From contig NZ_CP132359.1 of NCBI RefSeq assembly GCF_030758975.1, positions 5,219,256 to 5,283,255 of the forward strand: DNA of 64,000 bases, in the 5' to 3' direction. The stretch is from Bosea beijingensis (lineage in GTDB: Bacteria > Pseudomonadota > Alphaproteobacteria > Rhizobiales > Beijerinckiaceae). Position numbers and translations under genes: made by a program. Shown here piece by piece: positions 37,106 through 46,290 of the stretch (position 1 is the first letter of the stretch; every line of letters begins with the position of its first letter). The notes under the pieces were generated by a model. It saw only the letters and a list, made by a program, of their open reading frames with translations, did not search any database and was not told the DNA's origin.

Positions 37106-37453
37106 TTGAAAACCCGCGTACTGGTTGTTGAGGACGACCCCTTCATCCGCATGGACATCGCCACGATGGTCGAGGACGCGGGGTTCGATGTGATCGAAGC
37201 CGGAGACGCCGACGAAGCAGTGACGGTGCTCGAACGCGAACCCGCGATCCAACGTTTGGTCACCGATATTGATATGCCGGGATCGATGGATGGTCTGAAG
37301 CTGGCCCGATTGACGCGAGACCGTTGGCCACTGGTCGAAATCATCGTCATTAGTGGCCGGATGAAACCCGCAGCCGACGAGCTTCCCGAAGACGCTCAGT
37401 TCCTTAGCAAGCCGATTATGCCTCGCAAGCTTGAAGAGGCTCTTGCGATCTAA
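37106..37453 (+). CDS. Single-domain response regulator (receiver only)
   Basis: I start at TTG 37106, since CAGGAG ends seven bases before it; TTG 37100 would leave no spacing. The 115-residue receiver has VLVVEDDPFIRMD (acidic pocket), TDIDMPG with the phosphoacceptor Asp, VISGR and FLSKPI with the conserved Lys. There is no output domain. It resembles the second receiver of the hybrid kinase encoded at 43216 (both have VEDD(A/P)(L/F)IRMD), so it may receive phosphate from a similar kinase. That partnership is inference. Confidence 0.85.
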   Translation: MKTRVLVVEDDPFIRMDIATMVEDAGFDVIEAGDADEAVTVLEREPAIQRLVTDIDMPGSMDGLKLARLTRDRWPLVEIIVISGRMKPAADELPEDAQFLSKPIMPRKLEEALAI

Positions 37454-37761
37454 GCAGCGTCGATGATCTCGCTCTGGCGGGCGACGCCCGCCGCGAGATA
37501 CTCTACATAGGTCCGACGCATTGATGCCGTGTTGGGTGCACCAGCGAGCCATTCCATATATTCGACAGGCCGAATCCTGATGAACTGGATTGCTACGCCG
37601 CGAGCGAGATGATCTCTCATCACGCGGGATGCCTCTGCGTGCCAACGATCATAATCACACGGCACCTCGTCCTTGTCAGCAGACAGAGCCCAAAGTTCCT
37701 CGAAATCGGTACGTTCGTACCACGGCATAGCGATTGTATAAGATTGGGAAGACGGGTTCAT
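37450..37761 (-). CDS. Hypothetical protein (103 residues)
   Basis: The ORF reads MNPSSQSYTIAMPWYERTDF, EELWALSADKDEVPCDYDRW and ends VARQSEIIDAA. It is convergent with the receiver gene and overlaps it by four bases. Composition is soluble and mixed alpha/beta. The family is not recognised, but the frame looks like a real conserved protein rather than a shadow. Confidence 0.55.
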   Translation of the reverse strand: MNPSSQSYTIAMPWYERTDFEELWALSADKDEVPCDYDRWHAEASRVMRDHLARGVAIQFIRIRPVEYMEWLAGAPNTASMRRTYVEYLAAGVARQSEIIDAA

Positions 37762-37955
37762 GATTAAGCCGATCGTCCGCGTGCGACGCGGGAACTGAGA
37801 ATGCTAACCGCCCAAGCGGGGTAGTCGGCTTGTAGCTATTGAGCGACCCCAAAGCTGCGGTGTCAATGTGACGTTGCGTTAATGAAGTGGAGATCAATAA
37901 CGGCGAACACCCAACAAGCGCAAAGCGGGAATGAGCCGATACCTAAAACCACGAT

Positions 37956-38669
37956 CTATCTTGTTGCCAAATCGCGCCTCAAAATGTCGGGCTCCATCAA
38001 TCTCACGCCCTGGGGAACCAAGAGAATGACCCGCTCGCGGGCGAAGCGCGCTAGTGTTCGGCTAACCGTTTCTACGGTGACACCGAGGTAATCGGCAATG
38101 TCGCGACGGGGCATCGGCAGGTGAACGGTGATTGATTTGATGCCAGCCTGCGCCCATCGATCGCGCATCATGAGCAGGAATTCTGCGATCTTGTCTTCGG
38201 AGCGTCGGTGTCCGAGAAGCCGCAGGTGATCTTCTGCGGCAGCTAACTGATCGTGTGCGAGCCGATGAAATTCTTCCAGTATCGTTGGATATTCGCGCCA
38301 CGCCCTGGCGACTGATGACTGCGCAAATGATGTTGCCGTGACCGCATCAATGGCGTCTGCGGAATACCGGCTCTGGCCTGTTAGCGAGGGAATGATCCAG
38401 TCACCGGGCAGTGAAAAGCCGGTGATCTGGCGACAACGCGCAGAGACCGCCACATACCGCCGCACCATCCCAGCTTCGATCCGGTAGAAGAACCGACTCG
38501 GTTGTCCGGCCCTGAACAGGGTTTCATCCGAAGCAAAAGTACGCGCGCTACCGATATCGGAAAAGATTCTAGACAGGCTTCCCGGTAAATATTTTACGTT
38601 ACATAATTCTTCAGCCGGATTACACGCGCAAACTAACTCTTCAATGCTATAAGCGCCCGCATAGGACAA
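37956..38669 (-). CDS. CRP/FNR-family transcription regulator
   Basis: The 237-residue protein has a cyclic-nucleotide-type sensor fold (FRAGQPSRFFYRIEAGMVRR) and a winged helix-turn-helix (MPRRDIADYLGVTVETVSRT). The latter contains the E..SR residues that FNR/FixK proteins use to read TTGAT half-sites. Three cysteines lie near the N-terminus (LVCACNPAEELCN), an FNR-like feature, but I see no fourth ligand, so an iron-sulfur cluster is uncertain. It could respond to oxygen or redox state. No obvious target gene is adjacent. Confidence 0.85.
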   Translation of the reverse strand: MSYAGAYSIEELVCACNPAEELCNVKYLPGSLSRIFSDIGSARTFASDETLFRAGQPSRFFYRIEAGMVRRYVAVSARCRQITGFSLPGDWIIPSLTGQSRYSADAIDAVTATSFAQSSVARAWREYPTILEEFHRLAHDQLAAAEDHLRLLGHRRSEDKIAEFLLMMRDRWAQAGIKSITVHLPMPRRDIADYLGVTVETVSRTLARFARERVILLVPQGVRLMEPDILRRDLATR

Positions 38670-39077
38670 CGTGATTTCTCCGAATCTCCTTCAAGTTAGA
38701 TCGGCAGGATAATGCCTTGAACAAATATGCGCCACATATGAAATGCTCGGTGACAGCGCCCCGCTGGTAACGCCGCCGACAGGTGCTGGGGGAAGCCAAG
38801 CCTATCAGCGGCGGCCCGTTGCGGCGACCGAAGTCTCGGGCGAGGGCAACTTATCTCATCAGTCGTTAGCGCCTCACTAACTCATTGCCAAAACGGTACC
38901 ATCGCGACTTTGTCGATCGCATGGTTTTCAGAAGATCGCGTCTATGGGGTCTTTGCGTGCCGATGCAGTGCGCACTGGGTTTGTTGGAGGTCCCAACTCC
39001 TAAGTATCCGTGTTGGTCAAGCACGCGTCACAGTCGATCGACGTTGATCTGAGCCCTTAAAGCTGGGTCACTTTGAG
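38670..39077. other. Intergenic region upstream of the CRP/FNR gene
   Basis: Roughly 400 bases without a supported gene. The part next to the regulator (38670-38760) probably carries its promoter. I see no clear operator or terminator. Confidence 0.4.
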
Positions 39078-39221
39078 CTAGAGTTTTCCGCGGCCAAGGA
39101 AGGCCGCTAACTCGCGGACCGGCCGGACATAATCGCGCGGCGTATACTCGCCGAACCAGCGGATCGTCATGTCCTCGATCATCCGCTGGCGCAGAGGAGC
39201 GACGGTGACGGGATCGATCAT
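39078..39221 (-). pseudogene. Tyrosine-recombinase N-terminal remnant
   Basis: The 47-codon frame MIDPVTVAPLRQRMIEDMTI, RWFGEYTPRDYVRPVRELAA, FLGRGKL matches the N-terminal SAM-like (core-binding) domain of XerD-type recombinases associated with IS91-like elements. The catalytic domain is missing. GGAG precedes the ATG. It is a truncated remnant. Confidence 0.55.
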
Positions 39222-39476
39222 GGAGGTCTCCAAGGATAAGGGTAACGACCACCAAATCCTCGGATGCAGTGCCTCACAGGCGAAATCTCACGGATGAGCG
39301 TGCCGCAGCGCCCTGCCGCGAGGGCGGCTTAGTCCATTGGCGCTGGGCGCGCTCCTCGCCGCAGCTTTGGCCCAGAGGCGTGAGATGACCGGTCGAGGAG
39401 CGGCTCGATCAGGTTGATGGGCAAGCCGTTCGAGTTTTGCGGCCCGCCAGCGATGCCGGCGGGGGCCCATGTGTGG

Positions 39477-40110
39477 TCAAAACTTATAATTCAGGCGAGC
39501 CCGAACGACTGAGAAGTCGGTACCGACTTTGAGGCCGTTGTTGAGCACGCCCTTTTCGCCGAGGTAGACATAAAGATATTCGACGCCGGTGATGAGATTA
39601 TTGGTGATCGCGTATTCGACGCCCTCGCCGAGGGCCCATCCGCCGCAATGCGAATTGTCAGACGAAATGCCCACGGCCGATACCGAGGTCTTCGCGTTAC
39701 CATACGCCCAGCCGCCGGTAATGTACGGCATGAAGCGATCGAAAGCGACGCCGGCTCTGCCACGAACTGTAGCGAAATAATCAGTCTTGATGATCCCACC
39801 GGGGCCGCTCACGCTAAGATCCGCACCCTGGAGGCGAGCCTCGAGGCCGAGGACGAATTGGCCCATCTGATAGTTGTAGCCGATCTGGCCGCCGCCGGCG
39901 AAGCCCTCCATGTCCGCTGCAGCCGATGTTCGTGTCGCTTGGCCAAAGCCGTACCCTGCGTTGGCGCCGACGTAAAAGCCGGTCCATGTGAAAGCCGGTG
40001 GCAAGTAAACGGGCGCTTCCACAGGTGCGGGATCGACGGTCCGCTACGCCTGCCGCCCCCGCAAAGCTCACTGCGAGCGTGATGGCGGCCGCCTAGAGAA
40101 GAGATTTCAT
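39477..40110 (-). pseudogene. Outer-membrane beta-barrel porin (Omp25/RopB-like), inactivated
   Basis: The barrel is intact in one frame (FTWTGFYVGANAGYGFGQAT, GGQIGYNYQMGQFVLGLEAR, and the terminal VRARLNYKF). The signal peptide lies in another frame and is broken: MKSLL, then TAG at 40093-40095, then AAAITLAVSFAGAAG. A frameshift near 40035 joins the two parts. Family members are abundant outer-membrane proteins of Hyphomicrobiales. With both lesions no exported protein is expected. Confidence 0.75.
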
Positions 40111-40348
40111 ACGCGCCTCCTTGCTGGCCCACACGCTATTTATGCTTTGCGCTGGACGGTTAACGCAACCTTAATTGCGGTTGATCATCCGAGAGGCTGA
40201 TCTGGTCGCTGCCCGTGCTGCGTGACGGAACCAATTTTCGAGCGTCAGATCCGGCTGGCGGCGGCGTTTGCTGTTTCGCCCGGGAAGGGCGGCGACCTCG
40301 TTCGGTTTCAGCGTGCGCGGCCCATGTCCATGAAGACACGGTTGCATT

Positions 40349-40438
40349 CTACAACAACCAAACCAGAAGAGCGGTGGTCACCGCGGCCACCAGCGCAACA
40401 ATCACCAGAACGACTGTAAAGATGCTCAGAATCCGCAT
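40349..40438 (-). CDS. Possible 29-residue membrane peptide
   Basis: MRILSIFTVVLVIVALVAAV then TTALLVWLL is a single hydrophobic helix. TAGGCGA just upstream is a weak ribosome binding site. It resembles the 29-residue frame at 7432 in size and design, but I see no sequence relationship. The surrounding 40111-40685 region otherwise has nothing convincing. Confidence 0.3.
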   Translation of the reverse strand: MRILSIFTVVLVIVALVAAVTTALLVWLL

Positions 40439-40685
40439 TCGCCTACAACGCGACGTCAATAGCTCAGTTCCGCAAGCCCTGAAGAGCGGCTCAGGTATCG
40501 AGGCGCGCTTCTCGGGGGCAAAATTTCACGATGTTTGAACCGGCAGCGGAGCTCTCAAATTTGGCGAGGTCAGCGGCCCCTCGATTAGAGTTCCGAGATG
40601 GCTGGCCAGCAGATTTTCCCGCCTCTTGAAGCCGTGTGCAACGCTCTTAAATCATCTCGGGGAGACGGATTTGGAGGACGGAACA

Positions 40686-40811
40686 ATGCCATTTTCGTTG
40701 CTGAATGATCCTGCGGATCTCGCTCGCGCCTTTGCCGCACTGGAAATGGTCTGGAACGAAATAAGGGACTCAGTGCCAGAGCGGGAGCGCGACAAGGTTT
40801 GGCGAAGCTGA
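40686..40811 (+). CDS. Small protein (41 residues), first of a coupled pair
   Basis: MPFSLLNDPADLARAFAALE followed by MVWNEIRDSVPERERDKVWR and S is a helical, amphipathic protein. GGAGG lies eight to nine bases upstream. The stop overlaps the next start (TGATG). The tight coupling to a small membrane protein suggests a two-component unit of unknown function. Confidence 0.55.
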   Translation: MPFSLLNDPADLARAFAALEMVWNEIRDSVPERERDKVWRS

Positions 40812-40957
40812 TGGACCGCTTGAAAGCCGAAAAGAACGATGCGAACAGCCTGATGAAGATTAGCGCAGAGTCTAAAGCCATTGCCGTTCGGCTCGCCTTC
40901 GTCTTGCTCATGATGGCACTGATCGTTTTCTTGGTCCCGCTATTGGTTCGCCGGTAG
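40811..40957 (+). CDS. Small membrane protein (48 residues), second of a coupled pair
   Basis: MDRLKAEKNDANSLMKISAE is a charged N-terminus, followed by a hydrophobic C-terminal helix (LAFVLLMMALIVFLVPLLV) ending in RR. Topology is tail-anchored. Translation is coupled to the preceding 41-residue gene by TGATG. The family is not recognised. Confidence 0.55.
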   Translation: MDRLKAEKNDANSLMKISAESKAIAVRLAFVLLMMALIVFLVPLLVRR

Positions 40958-41143
40958 GCACGGAACCGCTTTGAATGCGCATTGTTAAATCGTGCCGGTT
41001 GGATTCGGCGACCGAGCCGCACAGGTGCTCTTCCGGCGGGGCTGTCAACGTCACCGCTGGTGCGTCTGGGCTCGATGTGGATAGATTCTTACGAAAACTG
41101 ATGCAGTGGCCGTCTCGGTCCTGAATCGTGAGCGCGGCGCCTG

Positions 41144-42241
41144 TCAGCTCTTGCGGTCCGCGGCATCGGCTCCGCGCAGGCCGATCGGCATGGGTGTACC
41201 TTCCGTCGTGTCGCGATCTGTCTGGCGCTCGGCTTCGGCATTCAGCTCCGCACCGACGAGCAGGATAGTCGCCGAAAGCCACATCCAGATCAGCAGGCCT
41301 ATGACTGCGCCGATCGCGCCATAGGTCTTGTTGTAGTCTTCGAAATTCGCCACGTACCACGAGAAAAGAACCGATCCGAGCACCCAGGCCACCGCAGCGA
41401 TCAAAGCGCCGGGACTTACCCATTTCCACTGCGCATCGTCGCGGCTGGGTCCGAAGCGATAGAGAATCCCTAGGCCGATGACGAGCACGACGAAGAGCAC
41501 GGGCCAGCGGCCGATCGATATAAGCCACTCGCTCGCCGAACCGAGAAAGAGATAGTCGAGCATGATGGGTATAGCGGCTATGGCGCCGAGGGCGATCAGT
41601 AGGAACCCGATGATGCCGGCGGTGAACACGAGCGAAATTGCATTGAGCTTGAAAAAGCCGCGCTTCTCGTCCTCGCCATAGGCGACATTCAGCGCATCGA
41701 ACAGCGCCTTGACGCCGGCATTGGCGCTCCAAAGTGCGGCTCCCAGGCTAATGAAGAAGGCGAAGCCGAGCGTCGCGCCGTTTCCCGTGCTGATACGGGC
41801 AATCTGTTCCGCCAGGAACGCAGTTGTCCCGGTCGGGAGGAACGCGTCGAGATTCTCCAGTTGGCCGGCGATCGAAGCCGGATCGCTGACGAGGCCGTAA
41901 AGCGAAACGAGGGCGGTCAATGCCGGGAAGAGAGCGAGCAGGCTATAGAACGTCACGCCCGCCGCAACCGCTTGCACCCGGTCGCGGTTCATCTCCTCAT
42001 AGGTTCGGCGGGCAATTTCCCACCAACCTCGCGGCGGAATCTGCGTTGGCGCCGAAGCTGCCCTCCCCTCCTCGGAACGCGATCGGGATTTGGCAGCAAA
42101 TTTCCGCTCGCGGGCATCCGGGCGGCCGCCGCGGATAGCGAGATTGAGAGCCAGGCAGACGCCGGCGGCGCCCACAGCAACAGCCAGCACGCTCATCCAT
42201 CGCGAGGCTGCGCCGCCCTTTTCGGACCCGTTACTCATCAT
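41144..42241 (-). CDS. YihY/BrkB-family membrane protein
   Basis: The protein has about 365 residues from ATG 42241 (or 42238). After an N-terminal hydrophobic segment (MSVLAVAVGAAGVCLALNLA) the YihY/virulence-factor-BrkB domain begins at GWWEIARRTYEEMNRDRVQA and includes GVTFYSLLALFPALTALVSL and NFEDYNKTYGAIGAVIGLLI. Six further transmembrane helices are visible. The family was once called ribonuclease BN, but the RNase activity belongs to another protein; the membrane role is unknown. The additional N-terminal helix is less usual. Confidence 0.85.
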   Translation of the reverse strand: MMSNGSEKGGAASRWMSVLAVAVGAAGVCLALNLAIRGGRPDARERKFAAKSRSRSEEGRAASAPTQIPPRGWWEIARRTYEEMNRDRVQAVAAGVTFYSLLALFPALTALVSLYGLVSDPASIAGQLENLDAFLPTGTTAFLAEQIARISTGNGATLGFAFFISLGAALWSANAGVKALFDALNVAYGEDEKRGFFKLNAISLVFTAGIIGFLLIALGAIAAIPIMLDYLFLGSASEWLISIGRWPVLFVVLVIGLGILYRFGPSRDDAQWKWVSPGALIAAVAWVLGSVLFSWYVANFEDYNKTYGAIGAVIGLLIWMWLSATILLVGAELNAEAERQTDRDTTEGTPMPIGLRGADAADRKS

Positions 42242-42372
42242 TGTCGATCTACCGGCGGAGCTGGCGATCGGCGGCACCCTGGACGGCGGTCGTTCCCATC
42301 CTTCAGAAAAGCCTCGGAAGACACGTTGTCCGAGATCCACCTCTCAACAAAAGCCACAGCTCGCTCAGACAT
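42238..42372 (-). CDS. Truncated DUF768-like small protein
   Basis: MSERAVAFVERWISDNVSSE then AFLKDGNDRRP begins like DUF768 proteins, which are common on rhizobial symbiosis islands and usually about 80-90 residues. Here the frame ends after 44 residues with a Pro/Arg-rich tail, overlapping the start of the YihY gene. Probably a truncated copy. Confidence 0.35.
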   Translation of the reverse strand: MSERAVAFVERWISDNVSSEAFLKDGNDRRPGCRRSPAPPVDRQ

Positions 42373-42757
42373 GCTCTCCTCGACAGCTCGATTCCGTGCC
42401 GACATTGAACGCGCTCTCCCCGCATCTTGTTGCCGTCGGCCGACGCCGCAGAAACATTGCATCGCGGACCGGCTATTGCGGATATAGCCGCTGCCGCAGC
42501 GTCTTGCCGGGAGCAAAGACTTTTTAAAACGCGCGCGACGCGTGGGACCTGGTCCGGCGGAGGTCAACGCAAGAGGCCTTCCGGGTCGAAATCCTCCCAG
42601 TCCCTCCAACTGTGGATCAGATGCTTCCGAAGCGGCTGAAACGGGGTTCGATTTAACCTGCTGCTTCTTGCCGCGTGTCAACGCGGCCCGGCCGGCCGCC
42701 CGACGACGATCCTCCTTCGCGGCTTGGATACCCTCCGCCCGCCGCATCTCCGCAAGA

Positions 42758-42961
42758 TCAGCGTCGAGAATGGTCTCGATGTGTCGCGGGTCCGTAGAGA
42801 AGGAGCGCCCCATTGCCTGTATCGACCAGGGAATGACCACCCTCCGACAGCATGGCCGAGCTTGCGGTCCAGGCTGCAGCGATGAATTTCGTGCCTGCGA
42901 TCAGGAGGTTTGCGATCAGCGCCGCATAGATGACCTTTGGCGATCCTGCATGCGCTGCCAT
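42758..42961 (-). pseudogene. Cation diffusion facilitator (CDF) transporter N-terminal remnant
   Basis: [20 protein letters not shown] then [20 protein letters not shown] and [14 protein letters not shown] is the first two transmembrane helices of a CDF metal/proton antiporter. GGAG lies upstream. After LLLYG (about 42800) homology stops. The usual IHS(x)VD metal motif is GHSLVD. Four further helices and the cytoplasmic domain are missing. Confidence 0.65.
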
Positions 42962-43215
42962 TCATACTCTCCGCATGGGCGCAACGATCTGCACCCGGCA
43001 CGGTTTCGAAGTCCCCGGATCTTTAGTGGCGCGCCCGCTGATCGGTCATCAGGTTGCGGGGCCCCTCCCCCGTTGCGCCTTGCCGGCCCGCATGCCTCGC
43101 TCCGGGCCTCGCAGCCGGATGGCCTGACGGAGTCGGGAGCCGCCAATGTACCGATAGGTTGGCACGCGACGAGAACTGTGCGATGCGCGCTCCATGGGCT
43201 AGGGAATCGAGCCGG

Positions 43216-45891
43216 ATGTCACGCATTTTCAGCTCCGGCATTCCTGCGAGGCTTGTCATAGCCGGCGTGCTCGCCGTTATCATTATCCCCGGCATCGTCT
43301 TCGCAACCATTCTCCTGCATCGATACTCCGAAGCGCAGCGGGGCCGCTATCAGCAAGAGGCGATCGAGGTCGCAACAACGGCGGCCGCCCTCGTGGATCG
43401 TCACATTCGCAGCTGGCAGATCACGCTCCAGACACTCGGGACATCGAAAGCGCTGAAGGCCGGCGATCTGGAGAGCTTTTATCGCCAGGCCCTTGAGGTC
43501 AAAGGATTTATTGGTGCCGACATCGGACTGCGGGACCTCAGCGGTCAGCAACTCGTCAATACGAGACAAGCGTGGGGGCAGCCGTTGCCCTTCACGCCGT
43601 TTCCCGTCGACCAGCAGGTGATCGCGTCCGCAAAGCCTCACGTCTCAAACGTGTTTACCGGTGCAATTGCCCAGCGGCCATTGGTTGCTGTAATCGTCCC
43701 CGTCTTCGTCGACGGCACGCCGCGTTACCTCCTCCATGCCGGCGCGGAAACGGCACTATTTGCCGATGTCATCAAGCCCATCATTCCATCCGGCTGGTTC
43801 GTGGCGATCGGGGATCGTGAGGGGGTCTACGTCACGCGTTCGGAAGATCACGACAGGTTCACTGGGCAACCCGGAGCACCTGCTTTTCTCGCTCAAGCCG
43901 TGCGTAAGCAAGGCACTTTCGTCGGTAAGAGTGCCTTGGGTGAAGACGTCCTAGTCGGATACGCGCATTCGGAATTGTCCGATTGGCTCGTTGCCGCCAA
44001 TATCCGTCAAAACGTGGTCGAGCAGCCGCTTCGAAGCGCTGTCGTTGCGTTGACCGCCGGCGGCGTCGCGAGCCTCATCGTGATGCTGATCGCAGCAACC
44101 CTTCTTTGGCGGCTGATCGCAAGCCCATTGCGTCGCCTCACTCTCGTGAGCGCAAGGCTAGGGACGTTCTCAGGTCCAGTCCAGGTTCCGACGAAGCTAA
44201 CAGAATTCATTGCGTTGCGGGACGCGATGTCGGAGGCGTCGCAAAAGCTGAATGCCAGCAGCTTGGAACTCGAGGCCAAAGTCGTGGAAAGAACCGCAGA
44301 ACTCGCGCATGCCAGCGAACTGGTGAAGGCGGAGGCGGCCGAACGCCAGCGCGTCGAGGCGATGCTTGCCCAGGCTCAAAAGATGGAGGCTGTCGGCAAT
44401 CTTACCGGCGGCGTCGCGCATGACTTCAATAACCTGCTGCAGGTCGTCGGCGGCAACCTCGAGCTGCTCAAAAAGGAATCCGGGCTGACGGAGAAAGCCC
44501 AGACCCGCATCGCCAATGCCATGGCCGGTGTTTCGCGAGGGGCTCAACTGGCCGCCCAGCTGCTGGCGTTCGGCCGGCGTCAGGCACTTGAGCCTAGGGT
44601 GATCAACGTCGGGCGATTTATCCGCGGCATGGATGATCTGCTGCGGCGAACGCTGGGTGAGGAGATCGAGATCGAAACCATCGTCGCGGGAGGCCTGTGG
44701 CACACATTCGTCGACCCCACAAATGTCGAGAACGCCATCTTGAATTTGGCGATCAATGCGCGCGACGCGATGGATGGAGCGGGGCGGCTCACGATTGAAG
44801 CGGGTAACAGCTTTCTCGACGATGCTTATGTCCGTTGGAATCCGGAAGCGGCACCTGGGCAATATGTTGTCGTCAGCGTGACGGATACGGGTAACGGAAT
44901 GCAGCCAGACGTGCTGGCGAAGGTGTTCGAGCCGTTCTTTTCGACGAAGCCGGTCGGCAAGGGGACCGGTCTTGGCCTGTCGATGGTCTATGGCTTCGTC
45001 AAGCAGTCCGGCGGTCATGTAAAAATCTACAGCGAGGTCGGACATGGGACGACCATCAAGCTTTACCTTCCGCGCTCGCATGGCGCGGAAGATGTTCTCG
45101 ACCAGAACGACCATCACCCGGTCATCGGCGGGACCGAGACGGTCCTGGTCGTCGAAGACGACGATGCGGTTCGAGAGACGGTCGTGAACATGCTTGCAGA
45201 ACTGGGCTATCGCGTTCTGCAAGCTCCCAATGCGCAGAGCGCCCTGTCGATCATCGAAAGCGGCACGGAAATCGATCTTCTGTTCACTGATGTGATCATG
45301 CCCGGCCCGCTGAAAAGCGCGGAACTCGCGCGAAGCGCGACGCGGCTCCTCCCGCGCCTCGCCGTACTATTTACCTCCGGCTACACCGAGAACTCGATCG
45401 TTCACGGTGGGCGGTTGGATGAAGGCGTTCATCTCCTGTCGAAGCCTTATACGCGTGAGGCCCTGGCGCGGAAGCTTCGACATGTCCTAGCTGCGGATAA
45501 GACCATACAGTCTGCAGACAGCTTGTCCGTATCGGACGGATCGGTTCGGTTGAGGATCCTGCTTGTTGAGGACGATGCCCTCATTCGCATGGACGCAGCC
45601 GAAATGATCGAATCTCTCGGTCATAACGTGCTCGAGGCTGGTTCGGGGCTTGAAGCGATCTCTCTGGCAGATTCGCACGACATAGACTGTCTCGTGACGG
45701 ACGTAGGGCTTCCAGACATGAGCGGCATGGAACTCGCGACCCAGCTGAGAGAACGCGATACCGGCCTGCTTGTCGTCTTCGCTACCGGCCGCAGTCAGCT
45801 AGAAGGTTTCGCGATGGATGACAGAACGAGACTGGTGGCGAAACCCTACGGCGCAAATGATCTCGCTGCCGCGCTTTCCGTGGGAAAATAG
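43216..45891 (+). CDS. Hybrid sensor histidine kinase with two receiver domains
   Basis: I favour ATG 43216 (891 residues); ATG 43183 is possible. Two transmembrane helices (RLVIAGVLAVIIIPGIVFAT and VALTAGGVASLIVMLIAATL) enclose a periplasmic Cache-like sensor of about 250 residues. A linker leads to the HisKA box (AVGNLTGGVAHDFNNLLQVV, phospho-His), the ATPase domain (NAILNLAINARDAMD, GTGLGLSMVYGFVKQSGGHV), a first receiver (VVEDDDAVRE, FTDVIMPG, LLSKPY) and a second (LVEDDALIRMD, VTDVGLPDMSG, LVAKPY). No dedicated regulator gene is adjacent. The lone receiver at 37106 is similar to receiver 2. Confidence 0.9.
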   Translation: MSRIFSSGIPARLVIAGVLAVIIIPGIVFATILLHRYSEAQRGRYQQEAIEVATTAAALVDRHIRSWQITLQTLGTSKALKAGDLESFYRQALEVKGFIGADIGLRDLSGQQLVNTRQAWGQPLPFTPFPVDQQVIASAKPHVSNVFTGAIAQRPLVAVIVPVFVDGTPRYLLHAGAETALFADVIKPIIPSGWFVAIGDREGVYVTRSEDHDRFTGQPGAPAFLAQAVRKQGTFVGKSALGEDVLVGYAHSELSDWLVAANIRQNVVEQPLRSAVVALTAGGVASLIVMLIAATLLWRLIASPLRRLTLVSARLGTFSGPVQVPTKLTEFIALRDAMSEASQKLNASSLELEAKVVERTAELAHASELVKAEAAERQRVEAMLAQAQKMEAVGNLTGGVAHDFNNLLQVVGGNLELLKKESGLTEKAQTRIANAMAGVSRGAQLAAQLLAFGRRQALEPRVINVGRFIRGMDDLLRRTLGEEIEIETIVAGGLWHTFVDPTNVENAILNLAINARDAMDGAGRLTIEAGNSFLDDAYVRWNPEAAPGQYVVVSVTDTGNGMQPDVLAKVFEPFFSTKPVGKGTGLGLSMVYGFVKQSGGHVKIYSEVGHGTTIKLYLPRSHGAEDVLDQNDHHPVIGGTETVLVVEDDDAVRETVVNMLAELGYRVLQAPNAQSALSIIESGTEIDLLFTDVIMPGPLKSAELARSATRLLPRLAVLFTSGYTENSIVHGGRLDEGVHLLSKPYTREALARKLRHVLAADKTIQSADSLSVSDGSVRLRILLVEDDALIRMDAAEMIESLGHNVLEAGSGLEAISLADSHDIDCLVTDVGLPDMSGMELATQLRERDTGLLVVFATGRSQLEGFAMDDRTRLVAKPYGANDLAAALSVGK

Positions 45892-45909
45892 CGTCATCGA
45901 TCGGCGCAG

Positions 45910-46122
45910 TTAACACCAGCCCTCTTCGTCATCGTGGCGGGCTTCCCATTTCTCGATTGCTTCGATGAGGCCAATCAGCTCCATCTCCTCGGGCGTTCCA
46001 GGTGGAGGGCTGCCGAGTTCCGATACGCGCTGGGTCGCTCTCTCGTAGTCGTCAACGCAGCGGACGATGGCCCGCTTGGGGTCAATACCACTTGCGCCGC
46101 TGGGCGAGAGGAATGAGAACAC
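45910..46122 (-). CDS. Small helical acidic protein (70 residues)
   Basis: It starts at GTG 46122 with GGAGG upstream. The core DYERATQRVSELGSPPPGTP and EEMELIGLIEAIEKWEARHD resembles the N-terminal segment of HigA-type antitoxins, but no helix-turn-helix follows. It is similar in layout to the products encoded at 46132 and 55678, suggesting a small paralogous family. Function unknown. Confidence 0.55.
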   Translation of the reverse strand: MFSFLSPSGASGIDPKRAIVRCVDDYERATQRVSELGSPPPGTPEEMELIGLIEAIEKWEARHDDEEGWC

Positions 46123-46131
46123 TTGTGCCTC

Positions 46132-46290
46132 CTATCCTTCTGAAGGTTTGGCAAGCCGTGTTTCGTAGGTAACCATCGCGGCCGAGATATCCAGGAATTC
46201 TGCCTGGTCCCGCTCGCCGACAGGGATGTCGGCGAGGGCCTTTAATCGAATGACAGCTGCTTGGTACTCATCTTCCGTCTCAATGGTCAT
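46132..46290 (-). CDS. Small helical acidic protein (52 residues), paralogue-like
   Basis: From ATG 46290 the product reads MTIETEDEYQAAVIRLKALA, DIPVGERDQAEFLDISAAMV, TYETRLAKPSEG. The pattern (short strand, helix, Pro/Gly turn with acidic residues, helix ending in YE) parallels the neighbouring protein and the one encoded at 55678. It lies 9 bases upstream of the previous gene, probably in one transcript. Confidence 0.5.
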   Translation of the reverse strand: MTIETEDEYQAAVIRLKALADIPVGERDQAEFLDISAAMVTYETRLAKPSEG

